A DNA stretch of 24,360 bases from a virus, in the IMG/VR virus record IMGVR_UViG_3300030333_002896, positions 4,167 through 28,526 of that record. One strand, written 5' to 3'. Positions 16,267-22,039 of the stretch are shown here, in pieces (position 1 is the first letter of the stretch; every line of letters begins with the position of its first letter). Below the pieces are notes generated by a model that was given only the letters and a program-made list of their open reading frames with translations, ran no database searches and had not been told where the DNA came from. Both the position numbers and the translations under genes were made by a program.

Positions 16267-17576
16267 TATAAACTATCCCATTTTGGTTGTGTATTATCGT
16301 AATTAACGACTATCTTATCTATAAATCGTTGCGTATCAGTGCGTGTATCTTTCTTCTTACTACTGGCAACAACTTCTCCAATTAAATATTTTAAACTATC
16401 ACAAGCGTGATCATCTTTTTTTAATGGTCTTTCTGGTTGGTTTAACTCTATCCTGGATGCACTTGGCTGTTCCCATTGGTAATTAATTAACTCTCTGACC
16501 AGATTCTCACAGCTCTTGTGTATATAAATCTTATTTTTCTTGAAATACTCTGTAACCTTATCAATACCACCCTGGACATCATTGTTTGCATTGACTACAG
16601 GAACTTTTAACTGTCTGTAGCGGTTACCAATTGTTTCTGGATCATCTTTCTTTCCAGCTCCTGTTGATGGATCAATAACGTATGTCTCATAACGTCCTTC
16701 ATTCATATACGCATTAATTGCCCTGGCGTGATAGTCTACATCTTGCCCAGCTTCGTAATGCTCTCGATAGATCCATAATACATCGTCCTGGTCTACTGCT
16801 CCCCACAATACCGCTGTTGGATTTGTTCTACCGTGATCAATTGCAATAAACCTTCTCCACTCTGGAGATACTTCAAAATGTCTTTTAACATGAATACTTG
16901 GCTCAAAGTCTGGATAGATTTGTCCTTCAAATGCATCCCAGGATCCATATAGGTATCTATTTACCCAAATTTCATTGTAATTGTTTTTAAGAGAATCAAT
17001 ATATCCTTCTGGTAAATTGTGAATATTCTCTTCAGTTTTTGCATTAAAGATAATATTCCCAGGTACAGGATCGTGGATAAATCGATGCCAGATCCAGTTA
17101 TGTCCAAGTGGGTTACCCGTGATCCAGCATTGCGGAGTGTCTACCGCTCTTAAACGACCAAGAAGTGTTAAGAATACTTCCTCAGATACTTCTTCCGCCT
17201 GGTCAATATAAAACCAGCCTAAATTGATCGATAATAGTTTGGCGGGATCATCTAAGGATCGAAAGATAATTTCGTGACCGTTTAAAAACTTTACTCTGTT
17301 CTCTTGCTTTCTATATTCGTAATGCACCTCTGGGAGCATTCCCATTGTATGCAATAATTCAAAGAATGTTCTTTGGGTACTATCTCGAAGCTCTGGATAT
17401 GTTTGTCTGGCAATCATACCAAGCTGTGGTGGGTTATCTGGGTTCATTACTCGCATTAATGCTTTTGCAATACCCGCAAATGTTTTCCCATTACCAATAC
17501 CACCAAAAAAGGCAATGACTTGCTCTTCACACTTTAAAAAGTCTTTTTGGTTTGGATTAAAATTAAAATTAATCAT
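16266..17576 (-). CDS. terL: Terminase large subunit (packaging ATPase and nuclease)
   Basis: This 436-residue packaging motor pumps DNA into the prohead and cuts it. Walker A is FFGGIGNGKT (residues 23-32, K31, T32). Walker B is WFYIDQAEE (D125, catalytic E128 or E129). ITGNP at 152-156 is the coupling motif. The RNase H-like nuclease has D247 (FIAIDHG), D302 (YVIDPST) and an acidic cluster D388/D389 with D393 (KKDDHACDSLKY). Both domains are complete. The ATG lies in the last codons of the small subunit gene (8-base overlap) with no strong ribosome site of its own, so translation is probably coupled. It ends in a TAATG overlap with the portal gene. Confidence 0.95.
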   Translation of the reverse strand: MINFNFNPNQKDFLKCEEQVIAFFGGIGNGKTFAGIAKALMRVMNPDNPPQLGMIARQTYPELRDSTQRTFFELLHTMGMLPEVHYEYRKQENRVKFLNGHEIIFRSLDDPAKLLSINLGWFYIDQAEEVSEEVFLTLLGRLRAVDTPQCWITGNPLGHNWIWHRFIHDPVPGNIIFNAKTEENIHNLPEGYIDSLKNNYNEIWVNRYLYGSWDAFEGQIYPDFEPSIHVKRHFEVSPEWRRFIAIDHGRTNPTAVLWGAVDQDDVLWIYREHYEAGQDVDYHARAINAYMNEGRYETYVIDPSTGAGKKDDPETIGNRYRQLKVPVVNANNDVQGGIDKVTEYFKKNKIYIHKSCENLVRELINYQWEQPSASRIELNQPERPLKKDDHACDSLKYLIGEVVASSKKKDTRTDTQRFIDKIVVNYDNTQPKWDSL

Positions 17577-17955
17577 CTAAGTTAAAATTGATAACAGGCA
17601 TCTTAATCTCACCGTTTATCTGTTGTTTTTCTGTAAATAAAGCCAAATGCTTTCCTTGTAATTCACTTGCTTTTAAACTCACATTAAGCTGATCAGAATC
17701 CTCTGCCTTTTGTCTGACTCGCTCAATGTCTTTCATTACTTTTTCTGCTGTAATCTCTAACTTTGCTTCTCGTTTGCTTTTTAGACGGTCTATTTCTTTC
17801 TGTATGTCAACTTTTGTCAACAGCTTACTACCAATCGTCCTGGCTGTTTTTTTGCTGTATCCAGCCCGTATACAAGCCTGTGCAGAGTTAAGATCTACAA
17901 TATACTCTTTGCAGAACATTTTTTGTTTTTCTGTTAACTTTACTTCATTATGCAT
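17569..17955 (-). CDS. terS: Terminase small subunit
   Basis: The protein has 128 residues from the ATG at 17955; a TTG two codons upstream (17961) would give 130, but the ATG is more usual and neither has a strong ribosome site. The front has the Terminase_2-type DNA-binding pattern: LTEKQKMFCKEYIVDLNSAQ, then A..AGYSKKTARTIGSKLL, a helix-turn-helix that recognises the packaging site. Residues about 50-105 form a charged helix (DIQKEIDRLKSKREAKLE) likely used for ring assembly. The C-terminus ends NFNLDD. The start overlaps a 41-codon ORF by 8 bases and the end overlaps terL by 8 bases, placing it within a coupled packaging operon. Confidence 0.9.
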   Translation of the reverse strand: MHNEVKLTEKQKMFCKEYIVDLNSAQACIRAGYSKKTARTIGSKLLTKVDIQKEIDRLKSKREAKLEITAEKVMKDIERVRQKAEDSDQLNVSLKASELQGKHLALFTEKQQINGEIKMPVINFNLDD

Positions 17956-18073
17956 ATCCAATTAAAATATCATCTGGAAAGATACCAGCCCGTAATGCAG
18001 ATACTGCCAGGTAGGCATCTAACTCCTGTTTAGAATTAAAATCATTAAACCCATATGGAAATTCCAGGATCAC
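17948..18073 (-). CDS. Tiny ORF (41 aa) coupled between membrane protein and terS
   Basis: GTG at 18073 overlaps the stop of the upstream 52-codon ORF as GTGA, and its TAA overlaps the terS start region by 8 bases, so it fills the gap exactly. The product begins MILEFPYGFNDFNSKQELD and continues with a short helix-like stretch (AYLAVSALRAG, IFPDDILIGYA). No family is recognised. A GTG start has to be accepted because no in-frame ATG exists. The tidy junctions on both sides and protein-like composition argue for a real gene; lack of a visible Shine-Dalgarno site argues for translation by re-initiation from upstream. Confidence 0.6.
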   Translation of the reverse strand: MILEFPYGFNDFNSKQELDAYLAVSALRAGIFPDDILIGYA

Positions 18074-18228
18074 ACTTGATCCCATTCTGGTTGTGCCTCT
18101 ATTTCTTGTTTATTAAAATCGAGAGGAAGCGGAGGCTTATCCATAGTTCCCCTATGATAAACGTAAGCCCCCGCAATGAAGGCAAGGAGGGTGAGAGTAC
18201 CCTGTATGAGAAAAAAAGTTATATCCAT
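18070..18228 (-). CDS. Small single-helix membrane protein upstream of terminase
   Basis: The ORF of 52 codons starts MDITFFLIQGTLTLLAF and continues with a hydrophobic stretch to about residue 23 (one membrane segment, residues 4-23). A basic/His turn and a polar Pro-rich tail (DKPPLPLDFNKQEIEAQ) follow. There is no cleavable signal peptide pattern. It is the first ORF of the packaging operon. In T7-like phages a small holin gene precedes the small terminase gene, so a lysis role is possible, but one helix plus a charged tail is not diagnostic. No Shine-Dalgarno site is seen; the ATG lies in the 3' arm of a perfect 7-base inverted repeat (18225-18245). The stop is overlapped by the next ORF (GTGA). 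Confidence 0.65.
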   Translation of the reverse strand: MDITFFLIQGTLTLLAFIAGAYVYHRGTMDKPPLPLDFNKQEIEAQPEWDQV

Positions 18229-18245
18229 ATTTGGGTAGAATATGG
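18225..18245. repeat. Perfect inverted repeat at the head of the packaging operon
   Basis: CCATATT and AATATGG flank a 7-base spacer and are exact reverse complements. One arm contains the ATG of the 52-codon membrane protein; the other coincides with the candidate -10 box of the promoter noted here. It could be an operator for a dimeric regulator, or a weak RNA hairpin hiding the start codon. Seen directly; role inferred. Confidence 0.6.
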
Positions 18246-18268
18246 CATAACTACTACGTCTACATCAA
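18239..18268 (-). promoter_or_regulatory. Weak candidate promoter for the packaging/head operon
   Basis: Read on the minus strand, TTGATG (18268-18263) and CATATT (18244-18239) are separated by 18 bases, each matching four of six sigma-70 consensus positions. An A/T-rich stretch (18269-18297) precedes it like an UP element. This is the only clear non-coding break between the DNA-metabolism genes and the packaging genes (63 bases, 18229-18291), which is why a promoter is sought here. Matches this weak arise by chance in AT-rich DNA, and the predicted start would leave almost no leader before the ATG at 18228. Confidence 0.25.
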
Positions 18269-18291
18269 ATTATTTATTATTTTTTTGTTAT

Positions 18292-18564
18292 TTATCTAAT
18301 ATAAATACTACAATCAGGGCAAGTCTGTTTCTTTTTCCCTCGAATTGGTATAAAGTTTTTAGAGTGTTTTAATATGCGTTTACCTAAAACTTCTTTCTCC
18401 CAGGTGTGTCCACACCACGCACAATATTTTACCATATTGTCCGCTGAGTATTGATTGTTTTTATTTAGTTTTCTAATCTTATATCGTTGCTTTGTCTTTA
18501 ATCGATGATCTTCATCTCGCCCCAAAAGATTCCCCTTAAAAACTTCTTCTAATATGGATGACAT
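18292..18564 (-). CDS. Small zinc-binding protein (two CxxC pairs)
   Basis: This 90-residue basic protein has C48-A-W-C51 and C82-P-D-C85, which together can bind one zinc ion in a treble-clef or zinc-ribbon-like fold. H53 follows the first pair (CGHTW). The N-terminal 45 residues are charged and Lys/Arg/Asn-rich. The exact family is not recognised; small HNH-like or zinc-ribbon phage proteins look similar, but the HNH residues are not seen. The ATG overlaps the stop of the replication-initiator gene (TGATG), so the two are co-translated and may act together on DNA. It is the last gene before the packaging operon. Confidence 0.78.
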   Translation of the reverse strand: MSSILEEVFKGNLLGRDEDHRLKTKQRYKIRKLNKNNQYSADNMVKYCAWCGHTWEKEVLGKRILKHSKNFIPIRGKKKQTCPDCSIYIR

Positions 18565-19490
18565 CAGTTAAGCCATCCAACATCCTTTAATACTTTCACT
18601 TCATTCTCCTCGGGTGTTGGTTTAGTTGGTTGTGGATTTTGTTTATTAAGTTTTGCTTGATATTCCCAGGCTGGTACGAACTCTCCTTCCATTTCACAGT
18701 TATGAAATAATTCATCTGAGGGCAATGTATCCTCTATGGTTTTCTTCTCTGTTCCGCATTCATAACAATTATAAATTTTTTCCTTTACAATAATTGGTTT
18801 ATCTGCTGGGTGTGTCCGCACCAGATACTGATCAATTCCTTGCTGAAAAAAATACCGTAGCTGTTTGATCTCACTTTCTTTATCTTTTAAAAATCGATCT
18901 ATACATTTGTTCACGACATCAGTCCCTAATCGTTTACACGCTTCAATAATATAACTAATATATCCAGCATAGCCCATTTCCTGGTACCCAAAACGGGAAT
19001 AGACTCTTAACCAAATTTTCATATAATCGGATGAAGGAATTTCTTTTTCTTTTTCTTTTTTTAATTCTTCTAATGTATTCTCTGTGTACCGTCCTCGTTT
19101 CGTCTGCGTGTCGTTTGACATACCGTCTGCCATACCGTCCTCGTGTCGCTCACCCTGGTAAGTGTCGTAATTACAGATACTTAGGTGTGTCGCAACTCGT
19201 GTCGTTTGCTGTACCACCATCTTGTCGCTTTTGAGTACAGATATGAAACGCCTAACCTTACCCGTTGACCATTTCCAACGCTTACCAAATGCGTTCAAAC
19301 TACAGCATACTTCACCACGCTTTATAGTAACTAACTGATCTTTTATATAAATAGATCGCTCTTTATGGGATGCCATCATTATTATATCGATCCAGGCTTC
19401 AAACTTTGATTTAACTTCTTTGTTATCCCAAAGCCAGTGATCTCTTAACTTTCTATGTAGCCTTATCCAGCCACGCTTGTCTTTATTCAT
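18564..19490 (-). CDS. Replication initiator-like protein (DnaD / phage O type)
   Basis: The protein has 308 residues. Residues about 5-110 have the winged-helix pattern of phage replication initiators: GWIRLHRKLRDHWLW, then KSKFEAWIDIIMMA, QLVTIKRGEVCCSLNAFG, WKWSTGKVRRFISVLKSD and VATHLSICNYDTYQ. A charged Lys/Glu linker (about 135-150, low-complexity codons) leads to a helical domain (155-225). After this comes a Cys motif, C242-Y-E-C245 with C265. Such proteins bind the phage origin and load helicase, often a host enzyme. GGAG stands 7 bases before the ATG, inside the nuclease gene end (8-base overlap). The helicase-loading role is inferred from the family and from the neighbouring recombination genes; no helicase or polymerase is present in this window. 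Confidence 0.8.
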   Translation of the reverse strand: MNKDKRGWIRLHRKLRDHWLWDNKEVKSKFEAWIDIIMMASHKERSIYIKDQLVTIKRGEVCCSLNAFGKRWKWSTGKVRRFISVLKSDKMVVQQTTRVATHLSICNYDTYQGERHEDGMADGMSNDTQTKRGRYTENTLEELKKEKEKEIPSSDYMKIWLRVYSRFGYQEMGYAGYISYIIEACKRLGTDVVNKCIDRFLKDKESEIKQLRYFFQQGIDQYLVRTHPADKPIIVKEKIYNCYECGTEKKTIEDTLPSDELFHNCEMEGEFVPAWEYQAKLNKQNPQPTKPTPEENEVKVLKDVGWLN

Positions 19491-19887
19491 AGGGGAACTC
19501 CATATATTGATAAAAATAATGCCGATTTTTGTGCTGTTTGTTTCGACTTGGTTTCAATGCCAGGTTAATAGTGGTCTGATCTTTGTAGGGCACAAAACAG
19601 ATCATATCTTTATCTGTATAGTATACCGCTACAATGTCGATCAAATCCTTTTTTACATATTTATGCAGTCTCACCTCAATCGATGTAGCTGTTTTCATAT
19701 CGGTTATTGTCTTTACTTGTACTCTCAAAAATTCTTTTTTTCTTCTCTCTACAATAATATCTACGCCTTGTCCATCATCAATAATTGGACGAAACACATT
19801 GTACTGTGGGTAATTACTCATCAAGTGACGTATAATGCTGATCTCTCCTATCTCACCCTTATTAATTGTGGTTTGTTTCTTAGGCAT
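19483..19887 (-). CDS. Small PD-(D/E)XK nuclease, possibly junction-resolving
   Basis: The protein has 134 residues from the ATG at 19887; a TTG two codons upstream at 19893 is possible but less likely. Counting from that TTG as residue 1, the core is NKGEIGEISIIRHL (E14, E17), then GQGVDIIVER (D45) and EFLRVQVKTI (Q59, K61). This is the alpha-beta-beta-beta core of the PD-(D/E)XK superfamily with Gln in place of the usual Glu. Members with this pattern include archaeal-type junction resolvases and the PF11645-like endonucleases. Only one catalytic domain is present and no DNA-specificity domain. It overlaps its neighbours by 8 bases on both sides. With RusA encoded nearby, it may be a second structure-specific nuclease or a host-DNA nuclease; it could also be inactive. 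Confidence 0.8.
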   Translation of the reverse strand: MPKKQTTINKGEIGEISIIRHLMSNYPQYNVFRPIIDDGQGVDIIVERRKKEFLRVQVKTITDMKTATSIEVRLHKYVKKDLIDIVAVYYTDKDMICFVPYKDQTTINLALKPSRNKQHKNRHYFYQYMEFPYE

Positions 19888-20206
19888 CTTCAAAATTCTT
19901 ACTGAAATTATCTACTTCAATCTCGTGCAAAATTTCCCGCAGTTTCTCAGCACCTACGCAATGATCATAAGTAGGAAAGAAATACTGCCACATACCACCC
20001 TTCATATTAATCCAATAACAAAAAGCAATACCTACCTTCCCTGTGTTTTTTTCAAGATATACCACAGCAGTAGATTCACTAAGCGGTAAGATCTTTTTTA
20101 CAAAAAATTGTTCATTGTTAAAGTTTCGATCACGATCTGTTCTGGAAAAGTTGAACGCTATTTCATCTGCCTTATCTTTTAACTTTAATGCTAAAGATTT
20201 TTTCAT
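19880..20206 (-). CDS. Conserved-looking phage protein of unknown function
   Basis: This 108-residue protein is not recognised. The N-terminal 25 residues are basic and helical, followed by a beta-rich middle (STAVVYLEKNTGKVGIAFCY) and an aromatic motif WQYFFPTYDHCVGAEKLREI (73-92). The tail is acidic. The WQYFFPTYDH motif has the look of a conserved surface and would be the part to search with. The start codon overlaps the stop of the coiled-coil gene as ATGA. It sits among recombination and replication genes, so a DNA-related accessory role is likely but unproven. Confidence 0.72.
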   Translation of the reverse strand: MKKSLALKLKDKADEIAFNFSRTDRDRNFNNEQFFVKKILPLSESTAVVYLEKNTGKVGIAFCYWINMKGGMWQYFFPTYDHCVGAEKLREILHEIEVDNFSKNFEDA

Positions 20207-20418
20207 TTTTCAAATACGTCCTTAACATTCTGTATAAAGCGAACATTGCTCATGGGCGGGGTTGCCTTTAGCTTTCCAATTAAGTTCATTATTCTGCGTA
20301 ATTTGACCGCAAATATGGCGTTTGCTTCACTAAGCTCTTTATTTTTTGTTTCAAGTCTTTCAACAATTTTTATATGTTCTTTTTTGCTAAGAATTGGAAG
20401 TTTATCTTTAATACTCAT
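20203..20418 (-). CDS. Small coiled-coil protein
   Basis: This 71-residue protein has a charged helix from about residue 10 to 52 with regularly spaced Leu, Ile and Val (IKIVERLETKNKELSEAN). It is probably a dimeric coiled coil. The last 20 residues are polar. No enzyme motif or membrane segment is present. The ATG lies 11 bases inside the end of the resolvase gene, and the stop overlaps the next ATG (ATGA), so it is tightly coupled between a RusA-type nuclease and an unknown gene. It may be an accessory factor of one of these; the sequence does not say more. Confidence 0.7.
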   Translation of the reverse strand: MSIKDKLPILSKKEHIKIVERLETKNKELSEANAIFAVKLRRIMNLIGKLKATPPMSNVRFIQNVKDVFEK

Positions 20419-20824
20419 ATGGATGTATCCTTACTATGGTTTTTGGTTCTTGGTTGTATTCTTTAATGCTTTCAATATGTACCACCTGGCTGTCATCTTT
20501 ATAAAACACACCATTCAATGCATCTAAAACAAACTTGACATAGTTATCTATATCTGGTCTGCTTATTGGGTACGTTGGGGATGATTCTTTTATTTTATCT
20601 CTGTTACGACCAGTACCAAAATGTGACTTAGGACGGTCAATATAAACCTCGACTGTCACAGAGATCGCTCCATATACGGGATCCTCGGGAGCCATATTTT
20701 GGACTTTTTTTAAAAAATTGGCTTTATCAGCCTTTGATGGATCATAATTAAAGATCCGACCATTGCGTGTTGTATGCCTATGCCTTTTTAAAGCTATTGG
20801 TTTGCCTGGAATAATTAGTTCCAT
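20408..20824 (-). CDS. rusA: RusA-family Holliday junction resolvase
   Basis: This 138-residue protein matches RusA length and layout: N-terminal IPGKPIALKRHRH with basic residues for DNA contact, then strand-rich VTVEVYIDRP. The signature is RPDIDNYVKFVLDALNGV, followed by YKDDSQVV. D91, D93 and D111 match the three metal-binding aspartates of E. coli RusA. The enzyme acts as a dimer and resolves four-way DNA junctions, here probably branched replicating or recombining phage DNA before packaging. AAGGA lies 8 bases before the ATG in a 41-base gap (20825-20865) that holds no gene, so it starts a translation unit of its own. Confidence 0.92.
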   Translation of the reverse strand: MELIIPGKPIALKRHRHTTRNGRIFNYDPSKADKANFLKKVQNMAPEDPVYGAISVTVEVYIDRPKSHFGTGRNRDKIKESSPTYPISRPDIDNYVKFVLDALNGVFYKDDSQVVHIESIKEYNQEPKTIVRIHPYEY

Positions 20825-20865
20825 TGTTTGATTTCCTTTGATATGTGGTTTTAGTTTGTGACATA

Positions 20866-21282
20866 TTATAATTTATTTTTGCTTTTAAAATGCCTATCTG
20901 CATATTCTGTTAAACGATCTATTAACTGTTGTGCTTTTTGTATCCTGGTGCTATCTCTGTTTTCTTTTTCAGACATAATCAACTTACCAAGACCATCCAT
21001 AATTAAAACAAGTTCATCTACACTGATCTCATTTTGTGGACGATTTTTTAGTGCAGATTCTATTTGTATTAAAAAAGCAGTTAAGTACACATTTAGATCC
21101 AGTGCCTCTTCTAATGCTTCCTTTAAAAAATTTCTTTTATCAGTTAAACTTAGAGTGTCACCGTATTTTTTTCCACCAATATCCATTCTTTCCTGGATTC
21201 TTGTTACGATCATTTCGTTTATGCGGATCGGTGTCTGGTCTGATTGATTCTCCAGAATTTTCTCGAATAGTGAGACTGACAT
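20866..21282 (-). CDS. MazG-like nucleotide pyrophosphohydrolase candidate
   Basis: This 138-residue all-helical protein has the spacing of the MazG/dUTPase-type NTP pyrophosphatase core: ERMDIGGKKYGD (31-42), then KEALEEALDLNVYL (54-67) with E55, E58, E59 and D62 as likely magnesium ligands. These enzymes cut nucleoside triphosphates to monophosphates; phage members may target dATP/dGTP or the alarmone ppGpp. The second half-site is less clear, so activity is uncertain. AAGGA is placed 6-7 bases before the ATG at 21282, which supports this start even though it makes a 125-base out-of-frame overlap with the upstream gene. The C-terminus is a basic helix. Confidence 0.68.
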   Translation of the reverse strand: MSVSLFEKILENQSDQTPIRINEMIVTRIQERMDIGGKKYGDTLSLTDKRNFLKEALEEALDLNVYLTAFLIQIESALKNRPQNEISVDELVLIMDGLGKLIMSEKENRDSTRIQKAQQLIDRLTEYADRHFKSKNKL

Positions 21283-21475
21283 ATTCTTTCCTTAACTTGT
21301 TAATTAATTTTTTTAATTCTCTTGGCGGGATTTCGTGTAGCCAACCACTTTTCATAAATCGCCTCTTTACTTTCAGAGTCCTTTCCATACCCAGCCCATC
21401 TGGATAATCCAATTGGGCTAATGAGTATGCTTTTATGAGATCCCGCCATTCTTCGTTATTTAGATAATTAGGCAC
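21158..21475 (-). CDS. Unknown small basic protein, long overlap with next gene
   Basis: The 105-codon ORF starts at GTG (21475), which overlaps the end of the putative annealing-protein gene by 8 bases. Residues 1-68 look like an ordinary helical protein (NNEEWRDLIKAYSLAQLDYP, then PPRELKKLINKLRKEY). The last 40 residues are polar, basic and low in hydrophobics (DTDPHKRNDRNKNPGKNGYW), and are encoded in the region shared with the MazG-like gene in another frame. No family is recognised. Its place in a recombination operon suggests an accessory DNA function. The N-terminal part fills a gap that would otherwise be 185 bases (21283-21467), which supports it as real. Confidence 0.65.
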   Translation of the reverse strand: MPNYLNNEEWRDLIKAYSLAQLDYPDGLGMERTLKVKRRFMKSGWLHEIPPRELKKLINKLRKEYVSLTIRENSGESIRPDTDPHKRNDRNKNPGKNGYWWKKIR

Positions 21476-22025
21476 TACCGTTTACAATTTCTTGTAACGC
21501 ATCCTTGTAGTGTTTATTCTCTGGCATATCTACAACATCCATATTCTCTAAAATCCAAATACAATCGCCTGGTGGGATTTCTGACACTTTTTTATTTAAA
21601 TGTTTTTTACCCCACTTCCAAAGCAATTCCCCATTTGTTTCTTTTTTAGGTAATACTCCACTGCCATCATCATTAGTAATGTTCTGGTTTTCTTGCCACT
21701 TCTGCATCTCTTCCGCAGATGCAAACTCGTGAGTTTCACCGCCATACATTGGATGAAAGTTTCCTATTGCTCTACCGATAGCAACTGTTTCAGCCTTCTC
21801 CAATGCTTTATCAGCACCAAGAATGTTATGACCGTGACCAACTGCAACCGTAACACCATCTGGATTATTGATTGTTGCCTGGAATACAACAGATTCATTA
21901 GTTATACTGATCGGATCAGTCTTAATAGCCCATCCATCATTTGCTGGAAATGTATCTCTAAAGTCTTTTAAACGATTAACAACTTTAGTGTATTCTTTTC
22001 CTTTGATATTGATTGTATTTCCCAC
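21468..22025 (-). CDS. Putative single-strand DNA annealing protein (Rad52-superfamily-like)
   Basis: The 185-residue product starts at GTG with AAGGAG 10 bases upstream. Residues 15-90 follow the pattern of many phage annealing-type proteins: VVNRLKDFRDTFP, then ISITNESVVFQATI, VAVGHGH and KALEKAETVAIGRAIGNF (73-90). The alpha-helical 'EKAET.AIGRAIG' is the hallmark. The C-terminal 50 residues (LLWKWGKKHLNKKVSEIPPG, then CIWIL) resemble the short 'GK..GK...IP..YL.WL' module often fused to phage exonuclease and recombination proteins. Annealing proteins coat single strands made by the exonuclease and pair them with a complementary strand. The exonuclease gene immediately upstream (14 bases apart) makes this reading likely; by sequence alone it would be moderate. 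Confidence 0.72.
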   Translation of the reverse strand: MGNTINIKGKEYTKVVNRLKDFRDTFPANDGWAIKTDPISITNESVVFQATINNPDGVTVAVGHGHNILGADKALEKAETVAIGRAIGNFHPMYGGETHEFASAEEMQKWQENQNITNDDGSGVLPKKETNGELLWKWGKKHLNKKVSEIPPGDCIWILENMDVVDMPENKHYKDALQEIVNGSA

Positions 22026-22039
22026 TATTTACTCTCCTT

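Noticed and set aside
18055-18372. 105-codon plus-strand frame across the gap before the packaging genes
   Set aside because: It overlaps the zinc-protein gene and the 52-codon membrane ORF, both better supported; composition is not protein-like and no ribosome site is seen.
19040-19066. Tandem-looking TTTTTC repeats on the plus strand
   Set aside because: They are the antisense of GAA/AAA codons for a Lys/Glu-rich linker in the initiator protein; no separate repeat function is needed.
19477-19905. 142-codon plus-strand frame opposite the PD-(D/E)XK nuclease gene
   Set aside because: The minus-strand gene has recognisable motifs and coupled junctions; the opposite frame is rich in Cys, Phe and Ile as expected for an antisense shadow.
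20858-21247. 129-codon plus-strand frame opposite the MazG-like gene
   Set aside because: Ser/Phe/Leu-rich antisense shadow without a ribosome site; the minus-strand frame has one and a family pattern.
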